Positions 1 through 7,909 of a DNA stretch of 64,000 nt are shown here, piece after piece. The notes under the pieces are model-generated. The model ran no database searches, was not told the DNA's origin, and was given only the letters and a program-made list of their open reading frames with translations. The position numbers and the translations under genes were made by a program. The first letter of the stretch is position 1. The number at the start of each line of letters is the position of its first letter. The stretch spans positions 2,076,727-2,140,726 of the forward strand of contig NZ_CP025422.1 in the NCBI RefSeq assembly GCF_002848265.1, read 5' to 3'. This DNA is from Zhihengliuella sp. ISTPL4. GTDB lineage: Bacteria; Actinomycetota; Actinomycetes; Actinomycetales; Microbacteriaceae.

Positions 1-914
1 TTGTTGCCCGCTGCAGTGAAGGCCAGCGAGGTGGAGCGGGCATAGTTCAGCCCGAGTGCCTTGCCGGTGAGGATGCCGGTGAACCACATGATCGCGAAGT
101 ACGCCAGCAGCGGGATGGCGATGCGCGCGACATCCAGGGGATGGGACGTCACCTGCTTTCCTTGCAGAGCGAACAGCAGCACGATGGTGAACAGCAGCCC
201 GTACAGCGCCCACGGTCCGATCACGGGCAGGAACTTCTCCTCGTACCAGTCGCGGCCGCGGCGCCGCTCGCCGATCCACCGGGACGCGAAGCCGGCGACC
301 AGCGGCACGCCGAGGAAGACGAGCACGTTCAGCGCGATCTGCCAGACCGAGATCTCCAGCCCCTGGGTGTCCAGCCCGAGCCACCCGGGCAGCACGGTCA
401 GGTAGAACCAGCCCAGCAGCGAGAACGCGACCACCTGGAACACCGAGTTGATCGCGACCAGTACGGCGGTCGCCTCACGGTCGCCGCAGGCGAGGTCGTT
501 CCAGATCACGACCATCGCGATGCAGCGGGCGAGCCCGACGATGATCAGTCCGGTGCGGTACTCGGGCAGGTCGGGCAGGAAGATCCAGGCCAATGCGAAC
601 ATCACGGCCGGGCCGACCAGCCAGTTCAGCACCAGCGAGGAGATCAGGAGCTTCTTGTCTCCCGTGACGGCGGCGATCCGGTCGTAGCGGACCTTCGCCA
701 GCACCGGGTACATCATCACCAGCAGTCCGAGCCCGATCGGCACCGAGATGCCGCCGACCTCCATCCGGCCGAGCAGATCCGACAGCGCCGGCACGAACCG
801 CCCCAGAAGCAGACCCGCGACCATGGCGAGCCCGATCCACAGCGGCAGCCACCTGTCCAGTGTGGAGAGCCGCCGGGTTGCGGCCCGGGCAGGGGTGGTG
901 GTTGCGGTGGTCAT
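1..914 (-). CDS. acr3: ACR3-family arsenite efflux permease (3' end beyond left edge)
   Basis: Membrane exporter of trivalent arsenic (arsenite). About 304 residues are visible and the C-terminus lies outside the window. The sequence is a run of hydrophobic helices. It contains the segment GLARCIAMV, matching the conserved membrane cysteine of the ACR3 family, followed by an IWNDLACGD stretch. The ATG at 912-914 overlaps the TGA of the thioredoxin gene, so it is the last visible gene of a translationally coupled trxB-trxA-acr3 set on this strand. ArsR and a Cys-rich flavoprotein next door support arsenic rather than another bile-acid/arsenite superfamily substrate. Family assignment is strong; metal specificity is inferred from family and context. 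Confidence 0.9.
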   Translation of the reverse strand, partial: MTTATTTPARAATRRLSTLDRWLPLWIGLAMVAGLLLGRFVPALSDLLGRMEVGGISVPIGLGLLVMMYPVLAKVRYDRIAAVTGDKKLLISSLVLNWLVGPAVMFALAWIFLPDLPEYRTGLIIVGLARCIAMVVIWNDLACGDREATAVLVAINSVFQVVAFSLLGWFYLTVLPGWLGLDTQGLEISVWQIALNVLVFLGVPLVAGFASRWIGERRRGRDWYEEKFLPVIGPWALYGLLFTIVLLFALQGKQVTSHPLDVARIAIPLLAYFAIMWFTGILTGKALGLNYARSTSLAFTAAGN

Positions 915-1237
915 GCGAGCAGTCCTTCGATCTTCTCGGCGATGACAGGCTTCGGGTGCGCGCCGATGAGGATGTCCGTGCGTGTGCCGTCGCGGTAGAA
1001 GCCGAGAGTGGGGATGGAGGTGACGCCGGCGGCGATCACTGTCTCGGGGTTCTGGTCGGCGTCGACCTTGACGATCTTCACGCGCCCCTCGTACTCGGCA
1101 GCGAGCTGCTCGAGCAGCGGGGCGACCTGCCGGCACGGCCCGCACCAGGTGGCCCAGATATCCACCACGACGGGGAGGTCGGAGCCGAGGACCTCGTCCT
1201 GGAACGTCGCGTCGGTGACGGCGGTGAGCGTGCTCAT
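911..1237 (-). CDS. trxA: thioredoxin
   Basis: A 108-residue thioredoxin with the active site WCGPC at residues 31-35 and the cis-proline segment TSIPT near residue 75. It would pass electrons from thioredoxin reductase to thiol targets, here perhaps arsenate reductase or the Cys-tailed flavoprotein. The ATG at 1235-1237 overlaps the TGA of trxB, and its own stop overlaps the start of the arsenite permease, so the three genes are coupled. Length and motifs are normal for the family. No arsC arsenate reductase is visible here; one may lie beyond the left edge. Confidence 0.93.
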   Translation of the reverse strand: MSTLTAVTDATFQDEVLGSDLPVVVDIWATWCGPCRQVAPLLEQLAAEYEGRVKIVKVDADQNPETVIAAGVTSIPTLGFYRDGTRTDILIGAHPKPVIAEKIEGLLA

Positions 1238-2220
1238 GCGAAGACCTCCTCGATCTCGGTCAGGGCGTCCAGAGGCGCGGTCGCGTTCTCGAAGGCGGCG
1301 AGGAAGTGCTGGGCGTCCTGCGCTGCGGCGCAACCTGTGCCGGCGGCGGTGATCGCCTGCCGGTAGGTGTGGTCGACGAGGTCGCCGGCGGCGAAGACGC
1401 CGGAGAGGTTCGTGCGGGTCGAGGGGTGATCGACGAGTACGAAGCCGGCGGCGTCGGTGTCGACCGTTCCGGTGACGAGCTCGGAGCGGGGGTCGTGGCC
1501 GATGGCCACGAAGAGCCCCGTCGCGGGCAGGTCGCGCTCGGCGCCGGTGACGGTGTCGCGAAGCGTGACGGACTCGAGCTTCTCGGCGCCGTTGAGGCGT
1601 GCGACTTCGCTGTTCCAGGCGACCTCGATCTTCGGGTGGTCGAGAACGCGCTGCGCCATGATCTTCGATGCCCGGAACTCGTCGCGGCGGTGGACGATCG
1701 TCACCTTGGAGGCGAAGCGGGTGAGGAACAGGGCCTCCTCCATCGCGGAGTCGCCTCCGCCGACGACGAGGATCTCCTGCTCGCGGAAGAAGAACCCATC
1801 GCAGGTGGCGCACCAGGACACTCCGCGGCCCGTGAGGCGCTCCTCGTCCGCGAGGCCGAGCTTGCGGTACGCCGACCCCATCGCGAGGATCACCGCGCGG
1901 GCGTGGAAGGCCTCCCCTGCACCCGTCTCGATGACCTTGATCGGTCCCTCGAGGTCGACGCGGATCGCGTCATCGAGGAGGATGCGGGCACCGAAGCGCT
2001 CGGCCTGCTGACGCATCGACTCCATCAGTTCCGGGCCGTTGACCGGGTCGACGAAGCCGGGGAAGTTCTCCACCTCGGTCGTGGTCATCAGTGCGCCACC
2101 GGTCGTCACGGAGCCGGCGATCACCACGGGCGCCAGGTTCGCACGGGCCGCGTAGATCGCAGCGGTGAACCCCGCAGGGCCGGACCCGACGATGACCAGC
2201 TCAACCTCTTGAATCGACAT
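1234..2220 (-). CDS. trxB: thioredoxin reductase (NADPH)
   Basis: Low-molecular-weight flavoprotein of 328 residues that reduces thioredoxin with NADPH. The FAD-binding GSGPAG lies at residues 12-17, the redox-active CATC at 137-140 and the NADPH-binding GGGDSA near 160. These are in the order expected for bacterial TrxB, which is usually 310-330 residues. It is the first gene of the trxB-trxA-acr3 run. Its start sits 9 bases from a dyad matching an ArsR-type operator. A dedicated reductase/thioredoxin pair inside an ars operon is a known actinobacterial arrangement. The genome may have another housekeeping trxB elsewhere. Confidence 0.93.
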   Translation of the reverse strand: MSIQEVELVIVGSGPAGFTAAIYAARANLAPVVIAGSVTTGGALMTTTEVENFPGFVDPVNGPELMESMRQQAERFGARILLDDAIRVDLEGPIKVIETGAGEAFHARAVILAMGSAYRKLGLADEERLTGRGVSWCATCDGFFFREQEILVVGGGDSAMEEALFLTRFASKVTIVHRRDEFRASKIMAQRVLDHPKIEVAWNSEVARLNGAEKLESVTLRDTVTGAERDLPATGLFVAIGHDPRSELVTGTVDTDAAGFVLVDHPSTRTNLSGVFAAGDLVDHTYRQAITAAGTGCAAAQDAQHFLAAFENATAPLDALTEIEEVFA

Positions 2221-2225
2221 GCTTC

Positions 2226-2244
2226 TATATTGACATCAATCTAT
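2226..2244 (-). promoter_or_regulatory. candidate ArsR-type operator before trxB
   Basis: A perfect dyad ATTGA-CA-TCAAT occupies 2229-2240, flanked by TAT/CTAT. It lies immediately upstream of the trxB start. Short AT-rich inverted repeats of this kind are typical ArsR/SmtB operators, and an arsR gene lies 1.5 kb away. Binding is inferred. Confidence 0.5.
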
Positions 2245-2298
2245 GCAAGGCGCAATCGGCGCTGGCGTCGTTCACCGACTCTTCACCTGGACACGCGA

Positions 2299-2333
2299 AG
2301 AGGGCGGCCTCCCACGGGAAGCCGCCCTCTTTC
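2299..2333 (-). terminator. hairpin terminator of the Cys-tailed flavoprotein gene
   Basis: A 9-bp inverted repeat GAGGGCGGC (2301-2309) and GCCGCCCTC (2322-2330) with a 12-base loop lies just past the stop of the flavoprotein gene. It separates that gene from trxB, so trxB probably needs its own promoter. The T-run is short on either strand. Confidence 0.6.
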
Positions 2334-2341
2334 CGAGACCG

Positions 2342-3643
2342 TCAGCCGACGGTGACGGGGCGCGAGCCGATCTGCAGCACGGACGGCGTGGCGCAGCAGC
2401 TGCTGCCTTCGGCGTCGAAGCCGCCGGCGCCGCCGCACACTCCGGTGTCGGGCAGGACAAGCTCGTTGCGGTCCGCGGCCTCATGGTCGCCGGCAAGGTG
2501 GGCTGCGACGCTGCGCACCTGCTCGTAGCCGGTGAGCGCGAGGAAGGTGGGGGCGCGGCCGTAGGACTTCGCACCGACGATGAACAGGTCCTTCTCCGGC
2601 TGTGCGAGCTGGCGTGCGCCGGTCGCTCCCACCGAGCCGCAGGAGTGGATGTTGGGGTCGATCTCCGAGGCGATCCCGGCCACGGCGTCCAGCGATCCGT
2701 CGAGCTCGATGCGCACCTCCCGCAGGATGCTGGTGTCGGGGCGGAACCCGGTGAGGGCGAAGACGCGCGTGACACCCGAGATCTCCTGGCCGTTCTCGGC
2801 GAGGATCGTGAGCGTGTCGCCGTCCTGCTGGAACTCCGCGACGCGGAACCCGGTGACGACCTCGACGACGCCGGCTTCGATGACCTTGCGTGCGCGGGAG
2901 CCGAGTGCGGCCCGCTCGGGCAGCTCATCTCCCGTTCCGCCGCCGAACACGTTCGTTGCACTCCCGCGGCGCAGCAGCCAGGTCACCTTGGTGCCCGGCT
3001 CGCGACGCGCCAACTCACTCAGGCGCAGCACTGCGTGCGTCGCGGAGTGGCCGGCGCCGACGACGACCACGTGCGAGCCGGCCAGCTCGAACACGTCGTC
3101 TGGGATCCGGTATGAGATGCGCTCCGAGGCAGCCGTCTCGCCGACCGCGGGGTATCCGTCAGCGCCCGCGGGGTTCGGAAGTGACCACGTGCCGGTCGCG
3201 TCGATTACAGAGCTGGCGAGGATGCGGCCATCACGGCCGTCCTGGTCGACCGTGTGCACGACGAACGGCTGCGCCTTCCGGCCGCTCGCGACGACCTTGT
3301 CTCGACCCTGACGAGCGACACCGGTGACGGTCGTGCCGTAGAGCACCCGGTCGCCCAGAGCGTCGGCGAGCGGGGAAAGGTACTCGCTGACCCACTCAGC
3401 CCCGGTCGGGTAGCCGCTTGCTGGCGCCGTCCAGCCGGTCGGCTCGAGAAGGCGTCGCGCTGCGGCATCGGTGAGCTCCGGCCACCCGGAGAACAGTCGC
3501 ACGTGTCCCCACTCGGACACGGCAGCACCGGCCGAGCCGCCCCGCTCGACGACCACGGCGTCAACGCCGCGTTCGGTCAGGTGGGCGGCTGCAGCCAGGC
3601 CCTGCGGACCGGCACCGATGACGACGACAGGAAGCTCAGACAT
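2342..3643 (-). CDS. FAD/NAD(P)-dependent oxidoreductase with Cys-rich C-terminus (arsenic locus)
   Basis: A 433-residue two-dinucleotide-binding-domain flavoprotein. VIGAGPQG near the N-terminus is the FAD Rossmann motif and VVVGAGHSA in the middle is the NAD(P) motif. The last 30 residues carry CGGAGG and a GSSCC pair, resembling the cysteine tail of flavoproteins in actinobacterial ars operons, sometimes called ArsO-like. The ATG at 3643 was chosen because GAGGAG lies 5 bases upstream; a GTG one codon earlier is possible. It is divergent from arsR across an 83-base control region and has its own terminator. Function is not proven; monooxygenase or thiol-dependent arsenic redox roles are the likely options. 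Confidence 0.8.
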   Translation of the reverse strand: MSELPVVVIGAGPQGLAAAAHLTERGVDAVVVERGGSAGAAVSEWGHVRLFSGWPELTDAAARRLLEPTGWTAPASGYPTGAEWVSEYLSPLADALGDRVLYGTTVTGVARQGRDKVVASGRKAQPFVVHTVDQDGRDGRILASSVIDATGTWSLPNPAGADGYPAVGETAASERISYRIPDDVFELAGSHVVVVGAGHSATHAVLRLSELARREPGTKVTWLLRRGSATNVFGGGTGDELPERAALGSRARKVIEAGVVEVVTGFRVAEFQQDGDTLTILAENGQEISGVTRVFALTGFRPDTSILREVRIELDGSLDAVAGIASEIDPNIHSCGSVGATGARQLAQPEKDLFIVGAKSYGRAPTFLALTGYEQVRSVAAHLAGDHEAADRNELVLPDTGVCGGAGGFDAEGSSCCATPSVLQIGSRPVTVG

Positions 3644-3664
3644 CACATCTCCTCAGATCGAAAA

Positions 3665-3709
3665 ACTTCAATACGAGAACACTCGCTTACCTATCGAAGT
3701 TTGTCAATA
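3665..3709. promoter_or_regulatory. divergent arsR/flavoprotein control region
   Basis: The 83-base gap contains ACTTCAATA (3665-3673) and its near-inverse TATCGAAGT (3692-3700), plus a TATCGA...TCAATA half-site pair at 3692-3709. The DNA here is markedly AT-richer than the flanks. It is the natural place for ArsR to repress both directions. The site is predicted from sequence only. Confidence 0.5.
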
Positions 3710-3726
3710 CGTGTCAGACTATCCGC

Positions 3727-4086
3727 ATGAGCCTTCCCGTGACCATCGAGCAGAGCACGTGCTGCGTGCCGCGCATCACCGCATCGATCACCCCCGAGGA
3801 GGCCGAGCGTTCCGCTCGGGTGTTCAAGGCCATCGGTGATCCGACCCGCGTGATGCTGCTCTCCCTTATCGCCGGCACCGAAGGCGGCGAGGCCTGCATC
3901 TGCGACCTCATCGAGCCGGTCGGATTGTCACAGGGGACGGTCTCGCACCACATGAAGCTCCTCACCGACGCCGGGCTTGTCACCCGCGAACAGCGCGGGA
4001 AGTGGGCGTACTTCGCGCTCAACGACGGGGCGCTCGAGGCGGCCGCGGATGCGCTGCGACCTGCCGCGCTGGGCAGTGCGAACTAG
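3727..4086 (+). CDS. arsR: ArsR/SmtB-family arsenic-responsive repressor
   Basis: A 119-residue winged-helix repressor that would leave the ars operators when As(III) or Sb(III) binds. The recognition-helix region VGLSQGTVSHHMKLL is classical. A CIC pair at residues 57 and 59 in the context EACICDL matches the ELCVCDL metalloid site of ArsR. A vicinal CC at residues 12-13 may add ligands, as in actinobacterial ArsR variants. It is transcribed away from the flavoprotein gene, with a candidate operator between them. Its stop lies 3 bases from the end of the convergent recombinase gene. Confidence 0.93.
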   Translation: MSLPVTIEQSTCCVPRITASITPEEAERSARVFKAIGDPTRVMLLSLIAGTEGGEACICDLIEPVGLSQGTVSHHMKLLTDAGLVTREQRGKWAYFALNDGALEAAADALRPAALGSAN

Positions 4087-4089
4087 TAG

Positions 4090-4887
4090 TCAGCGACGCA
4101 CGGCTGGGTAGTTCGACCAGATCCCGCCGGCTTTGCTCTTACGCCGGTCCGCCGTGTGGTTGCCGATTCCGATGACGTCGGCAACCACGGCCGAGGGCAT
4201 CCGCATGCTCAGCAGGTTCATCCGGGTCTCGCGTGACACGCGTGGACGGATCCCGAGTTCCGTGAGGCGCAGCCTGATGTAGGCCGCAGTCATGTGAGCG
4301 CCGGGCGAGAGTCCCTCGAACAGCCAGCTCGATTCCCCCGCGGCGTATCCCCGTCGCGGCGCGGCGGAGAGGTGCCGTCTGACGATGTCCCCGACCCGGT
4401 CATCGAGCACGACGGGCGTGACCCCGAACCGCACGGTCACCTGCGCCCTGGTGGCGTCTACTCGGTCGCGAGTCATACTGACGGCGCGTCCGAGGATCTG
4501 CGCATAGAGGAGCATGAACAGCCCTGCCACGCGCACTTCCAGTTCCACATCTTCTCCGTTGAGCAGAAGGTCGATATCGCGCGACAGCTCCTCCTCGGTC
4601 ACGTTCGACATCGTGTTTCGTGCAGCCCGGACGTTGGTGGCGAGGTCGCCCGTCAGCCGCGTCTTGGTCGCCCACCGCACGAAGTGCTCCACGGGCTCTC
4701 GCGTCTTGACGCGGGCGATGTAGTGATCGAGCGTGCGTTGATCAAGGTCACTGACGGCGAGCCCGCGAGCATCCATCCAGGTCAGGAACCGGACGACCGC
4801 GGCCAGTTTCCCGCGCTGGCCGATGAAGGCCTCGTTGGACAGGTCTCGATCGCGGTCTCGATAGCGCCTGTGAAGCTTGGGCAACAC
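4090..4887 (-). CDS. C-terminal part of a recombinase-like protein, separated by an in-frame TAG
   Basis: A 265-residue reading frame opening with GTG directly after an amber stop. It has a tyrosine-recombinase-like layout: an N-terminal SAM-like helical domain (residues 15-75) and a C-terminal domain (95-260). Several expected catalytic residues, notably the HxxR box, are not evident. The frame is the same as that of the upstream zinc-ribbon protein: codons read AGA TAG GAC GTG TTG CCC. It is therefore most simply the second half of one 479-codon gene interrupted by a nonsense mutation, or read through. No Shine-Dalgarno sequence fits the GTG well. It is the third member of the recombinase module. 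Confidence 0.6.
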   Translation of the reverse strand: MLPKLHRRYRDRDRDLSNEAFIGQRGKLAAVVRFLTWMDARGLAVSDLDQRTLDHYIARVKTREPVEHFVRWATKTRLTGDLATNVRAARNTMSNVTEEELSRDIDLLLNGEDVELEVRVAGLFMLLYAQILGRAVSMTRDRVDATRAQVTVRFGVTPVVLDDRVGDIVRRHLSAAPRRGYAAGESSWLFEGLSPGAHMTAAYIRLRLTELGIRPRVSRETRMNLLSMRMPSAVVADVIGIGNHTADRRKSKAGGIWSNYPAVRR

Positions 4888-4890
4888 GTC

Positions 4891-5529
4891 CTATCTGTAG
4901 AAGCGGCGGAGCTTGTTCCCGGTCGGGCGCTCGAGAGTCGCAGCCACCGCGGCAACGTGCAGCGTGAGCTCGTGCTGCAGCACGTGGATGTTCGGCAGCA
5001 CCTGGGCTTCGATGAGCAGACGCCGGAAATACCGCGTTGCTGGCCTTTGCTGGAGTTGATCAAGAGACGAGTGATCAACGGGCAGCGCGCCCGTGGCCAT
5101 GCCGCGCAGGGTCTCTGTGACGTGCGGCCGCCGCAGCCAGCGCACCACCGAACGCGGGTCCATCGGCGCGTTCGCAAGGTACACGCGAAGCCTGGTCAGC
5201 TCGATCGGAGCCGATCCCTTGGGTCCGATGAGCTCGTCCAGTCGTGCCTGCAGCCGGCATCGCCCGCAGTACGTTCCGGTCAGGAACTCCTCACTGCCGC
5301 ACGTGCGGCACGGGAACCGTGGCGGGTGTCCGGCGCAGATCGCACAGGTGATCACGCCTTCATCGGTGCGAAATGCGAGGACTCGGATGTTCCCGCACAA
5401 CGGACACTCTGACGGGTTCCTGCGGAGCGCGCTGTAGCAGACGTTGCAGATCTTCTCGCCGAGCAGCGAGTAACGGCCCGCGCTCGAACGCCCGCAACGG
5501 TCACACGTCTGTGACGGCGTAGCCGTCAT
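4891..5529 (-). CDS. zinc-ribbon N-terminal part of the recombinase-like protein
   Basis: A 212-residue protein with at least four CxxC knuckles: CDRC, CNVC, CPLC and CAIC, then CRTC and CGRC. Together these form about three zinc ribbons in residues 9-95, followed by a helical region. The ATG at 5527-5529 overlaps the TGA of the small helix-turn-helix gene upstream. Its TAG at 4891-4893 is followed in frame by the 265-residue recombinase-like frame. Large recombinase partners with N-terminal zinc ribbons are common in actinobacterial three-gene integrase modules, so I read the two pieces as one broken gene. The stop would separate DNA-contacting ribbons from the recombinase fold. Confidence 0.6.
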   Translation of the reverse strand: MTATPSQTCDRCGRSSAGRYSLLGEKICNVCYSALRRNPSECPLCGNIRVLAFRTDEGVITCAICAGHPPRFPCRTCGSEEFLTGTYCGRCRLQARLDELIGPKGSAPIELTRLRVYLANAPMDPRSVVRWLRRPHVTETLRGMATGALPVDHSSLDQLQQRPATRYFRRLLIEAQVLPNIHVLQHELTLHVAAVAATLERPTGNKLRRFYR

Positions 5530-5873
5530 CGGCCTGGATCGGCGGGACGATGAAGTCGCGCACGCACAGGACGAAGGTCCCCGATCGCCGTGTCACGCCC
5601 CCGCCCAGTGCCCGTCTTCTTCGCCGCTGCCGGTCGCGCCACGACAGTGATGAGGTCGTTCGGCTGGCATCCGAAGATGCGGCACAGCGCCGCAAGAACT
5701 TCGACGTTCAACCGCTCCGGTGCTTTGGTGACCAGTCGATACACCTGCTCGCGGGACAAGACGATGCCCTGCTCGCGCAGCGGCGCGAGCAGCTCCGTGG
5801 TCTGGAACATCCCAGCCTCGGCCATCAGAGCACGCAGGTGCCAGTCGATCGGCCCCTTCGAGTCAGTCCCCAT
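5526..5873 (-). CDS. small helix-turn-helix (Cro/CI-type) protein of the recombinase module
   Basis: A roughly 115-residue protein with an XRE-like helix-turn-helix around residues 33-72: LSREQVYRLV, then LAALCRIFGC and the ending QPNDLI that is typical of the Cro/CI fold. The ATG at 5873 is preferred over an upstream in-frame codon at 5903 because it gives an 11-base overlap with the integrase gene instead of a long one. Its TGA overlaps the next gene's ATG, so it is co-translated between the two recombinases. It probably controls excision or expression of the module. Confidence 0.75.
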   Translation of the reverse strand: MGTDSKGPIDWHLRALMAEAGMFQTTELLAPLREQGIVLSREQVYRLVTKAPERLNVEVLAALCRIFGCQPNDLITVVARPAAAKKTGTGRGRDTAIGDLRPVRARLHRPADPGR

Positions 5874-6981
5874 CACGGTCCTCCGTGTTCCTCTTGAGCG
5901 CATCAGCGAGCACCCGGTTCTTATAGTCGTCCCCGACAGACGTGTAGATCGCCGTCGTCGAAGCGAACGTGTGGCCCACCTGATCCTGCACGAACTTCTC
6001 GCTGTAGCCCCACTCGATGAGGTTCGTCACATAGGTGTGCCGCAGCGAGTGCAGAACCAGCTCTTCCGGAAGTCCGGCTTCGTCGCGCAGCTCGGCGAAA
6101 CGGTCGTTCAGGTAGCGGCCACCGATTCTGGTCCTGCGCTCCGTCGGCCAGAGGATGTCCGTCTCCCAATCACCGACCACCCGCGGCCGGCCCTGGTCCA
6201 CCCAATGGGTGAGGCCGTCAACGACCCAGTCGAACTCGGGCAGAGTCAGCACGGTCCGTCGCTTCGGACCGGTGCCCCGACTGCCCTTCCCGTGCCGGAC
6301 ATACACCGCTCCGAAACTCCCGAACCCCGGGGCCACCGGGTTCGACCGCAGATCGGCAACGTCGAGCCCAATGCACTCGGAACGCCGCAGCCCAAAGGCG
6401 TAGATGGTCTTGAACATCTGCGCGTTCCGGAGCGCAGCAAGCGCACCCTTCCTCCTGGCACGTACGATCGCCTCGACCCGAGCATCCGCAGCATCGAAGA
6501 ACCGCTCCAGCTCATCGAAAGTGAGGGCACGTCGCCCGGGATCCCCCTCATGGTCGAGCAGGTGCGAGATCGTGTTCCAGTCATGGCAGATCTGCTGCGG
6601 CGCATCCCCGAACCGAGCCAGACACTCCGCCTGCCAGCCGTACCGCGGGTCAGTGAGGAAGTCGCAGAACAGACGGATCCTCGTCTGATACCCCCGAATC
6701 GTTGACCGCTTCAAGGGACCCTTGCCGGGTCGCACGCGCACTGAATAGTCCTCGAGATCCCGCGGCTGCCACTGCCACGGGTACGCCGCGCAGAACTCGG
6801 CGAAATCCTCGATGAACCGCCGGCGCGAATCGATGGTGGTCGCCTGCAAACCGCGACTTGTCTGCTGGTTCGCCCAGCCATCCAGCATCGACTCGAAGAC
6901 GTACTTCCCCTCATCGAGGGCGACGACATTTCCTGTCAGCCGCAGCGAAGAGCGACCATCAACATCTGAACCAGAACGCAC
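5863..6981 (-). CDS. tyrosine recombinase/integrase
   Basis: A 372-residue phage-type integrase with the catalytic set visible: R199 in GLRRSE, a lysine near 232-240, H311 and R314 in HSLRHTY, H337 in VGHTF and nucleophile Y346 in AIYTSV. A SAM-like N-terminal core-binding domain spans about residues 30-115. The GTG start at 6979-6981 lies 7 bases from a perfect 8-bp inverted repeat. It is the first gene of a three-gene overlapping operon with the helix-turn-helix protein and the split zinc-ribbon partner. It is probably active for DNA strand exchange; its attachment site is not determined. Confidence 0.93.
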   Translation of the reverse strand: MRSGSDVDGRSSLRLTGNVVALDEGKYVFESMLDGWANQQTSRGLQATTIDSRRRFIEDFAEFCAAYPWQWQPRDLEDYSVRVRPGKGPLKRSTIRGYQTRIRLFCDFLTDPRYGWQAECLARFGDAPQQICHDWNTISHLLDHEGDPGRRALTFDELERFFDAADARVEAIVRARRKGALAALRNAQMFKTIYAFGLRRSECIGLDVADLRSNPVAPGFGSFGAVYVRHGKGSRGTGPKRRTVLTLPEFDWVVDGLTHWVDQGRPRVVGDWETDILWPTERRTRIGGRYLNDRFAELRDEAGLPEELVLHSLRHTYVTNLIEWGYSEKFVQDQVGHTFASTTAIYTSVGDDYKNRVLADALKRNTEDRDGD

Positions 6982-6988
6982 CCCTCCA

Positions 6989-7020
6989 TGGTTGCAGCAG
7001 TTGCATCATTGTTGCAACCA
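6989..7020. repeat. inverted repeat upstream of the integrase gene
   Basis: TGGTTGCA (6989-6996) and TGCAACCA (7013-7020) are perfect inverted arms. A further GTTGCA copy lies between them, giving three TTGCA units in 32 bases. It could be a recombinase crossover site, an operator for the helix-turn-helix protein, or both. Confidence 0.55.
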
Positions 7021-7033
7021 CTCTCCATAATCT

Positions 7034-7243
7034 TCACCCGCAGAGGCTGTTGGACACGTTCGTGAAGCACCACCCCAGCAGGCAAGAAGGTGACTTGGTA
7101 GCCGAATCACCCTTGTCGGCACCATACGCGACAGCCACACCGCCCGTGATCCACTCCTGGGCTCGGCGGCCAGCTCCCGCCGAGCCTCCTGCCGCGACCG
7201 AGAAACTCCAGATCAACCATGCAATCGCAAGCAAGTGATGCAT
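7034..7243 (-). CDS. possible small secreted peptide (doubtful)
   Basis: A 69-residue frame from an ATG at 7243. It starts with a hydrophobic segment (residues 3-20, LLAIAWLIWSFSVAAGG) like a signal peptide. It ends in a Ser/Thr/Cys-rich tail with three cysteines. No good Shine-Dalgarno sequence is visible; a longer form from TTG at 7351 is also possible. No modification or export gene is nearby. It could equally be non-coding sequence in the 394-base gap between the integrase and the next gene. I list it because nothing else explains that gap. Confidence 0.2.
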   Translation of the reverse strand: MHHLLAIAWLIWSFSVAAGGSAGAGRRAQEWITGGVAVAYGADKGDSATKSPSCLLGWCFTNVSNSLCG

Positions 7244-7375
7244 CTGATGTCGATACTGCTTGGTCTGGCATCGTTCGCGAAGCGGCCGCACATGACGGTG
7301 AGCATAGCGCCCGCCGCGGTGGTGCACATGAGGAGCGGCGCCGGACTCCAACCCGTCGAGTGACCCTATGGACGG

Positions 7376-7909
7376 TCAGTTGATCCCCAGCGTTCGCCGG
7401 AGTGGAACCACACGAACGGGACCAGCAGACAGGTAGCCATCGCGGTCAAAGTGCGCACCCTCGTCCCTCAGGAGATCGATCGGCTCGCGCGCTCCGAGAC
7501 GGACGGGAAGGGGACCGGAGGCCAAGAGTTCTGCCGATACGTTTCCCTCCAATGAGGACTCCGTGAGCCACCCCAGACCATGGTGAGCGCGATCGGGGGC
7601 ATAAGCGGCGGTTGCTCTTGCTGCCGTGATCTGAGCAAGCGTTAGGGGTCGGCGGGTATGCGGAATGACTCGGTGAAACCCCGAGGGTAGGCAGTAGATG
7701 ATGGTCATCTCGAGCAGGCAGTAGGCGCTCTCTCGCTTCGCCTGCGCCCAGGAGTGCGGTTCCGGCAGCGGCCTCAATTCCCCGTACGTCGCGTATTGAA
7801 GCCGGTCCAGGGCCTCGCTGATCGACACCCAGTTGCCACGCTTTATAGCGCTGACAAACGCACAGACAACATCAGGATGGGCCCAAGTCGGAGCGACGAC
7901 CTTCTGCAT
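7376..7909 (-). CDS. hypothetical protein (177 aa)
   Basis: Unrecognised soluble protein. No membrane segment, signal peptide or known motif is evident. The start ATG at 7907-7909 has AGGGTG a short way upstream. Codon use is less GC3-biased than the flanking genes, and the gene stands alone between the integrase module and a membrane-protein gene, consistent with island cargo. Coding status rests on frame length and a plausible start. Confidence 0.55.
   Translation of the reverse strand: MQKVVAPTWAHPDVVCAFVSAIKRGNWVSISEALDRLQYATYGELRPLPEPHSWAQAKRESAYCLLEMTIIYCLPSGFHRVIPHTRRPLTLAQITAARATAAYAPDRAHHGLGWLTESSLEGNVSAELLASGPLPVRLGAREPIDLLRDEGAHFDRDGYLSAGPVRVVPLRRTLGIN

Larger units (their letters stand above)
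4090..7020 (-). mobile_element. three-gene tyrosine-recombinase module beside the ars locus
   Basis: Integrase, small helix-turn-helix protein and zinc-ribbon recombinase are fused into one operon by 4- to 11-base overlaps, with an inverted repeat at the upstream edge. The layout resembles Tn554-like or other multi-recombinase elements, which often carry arsenic or cadmium resistance. The outer boundaries and any target-site repeats could not be identified, so whether the ars genes are cargo is inference. Confidence 0.55.
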
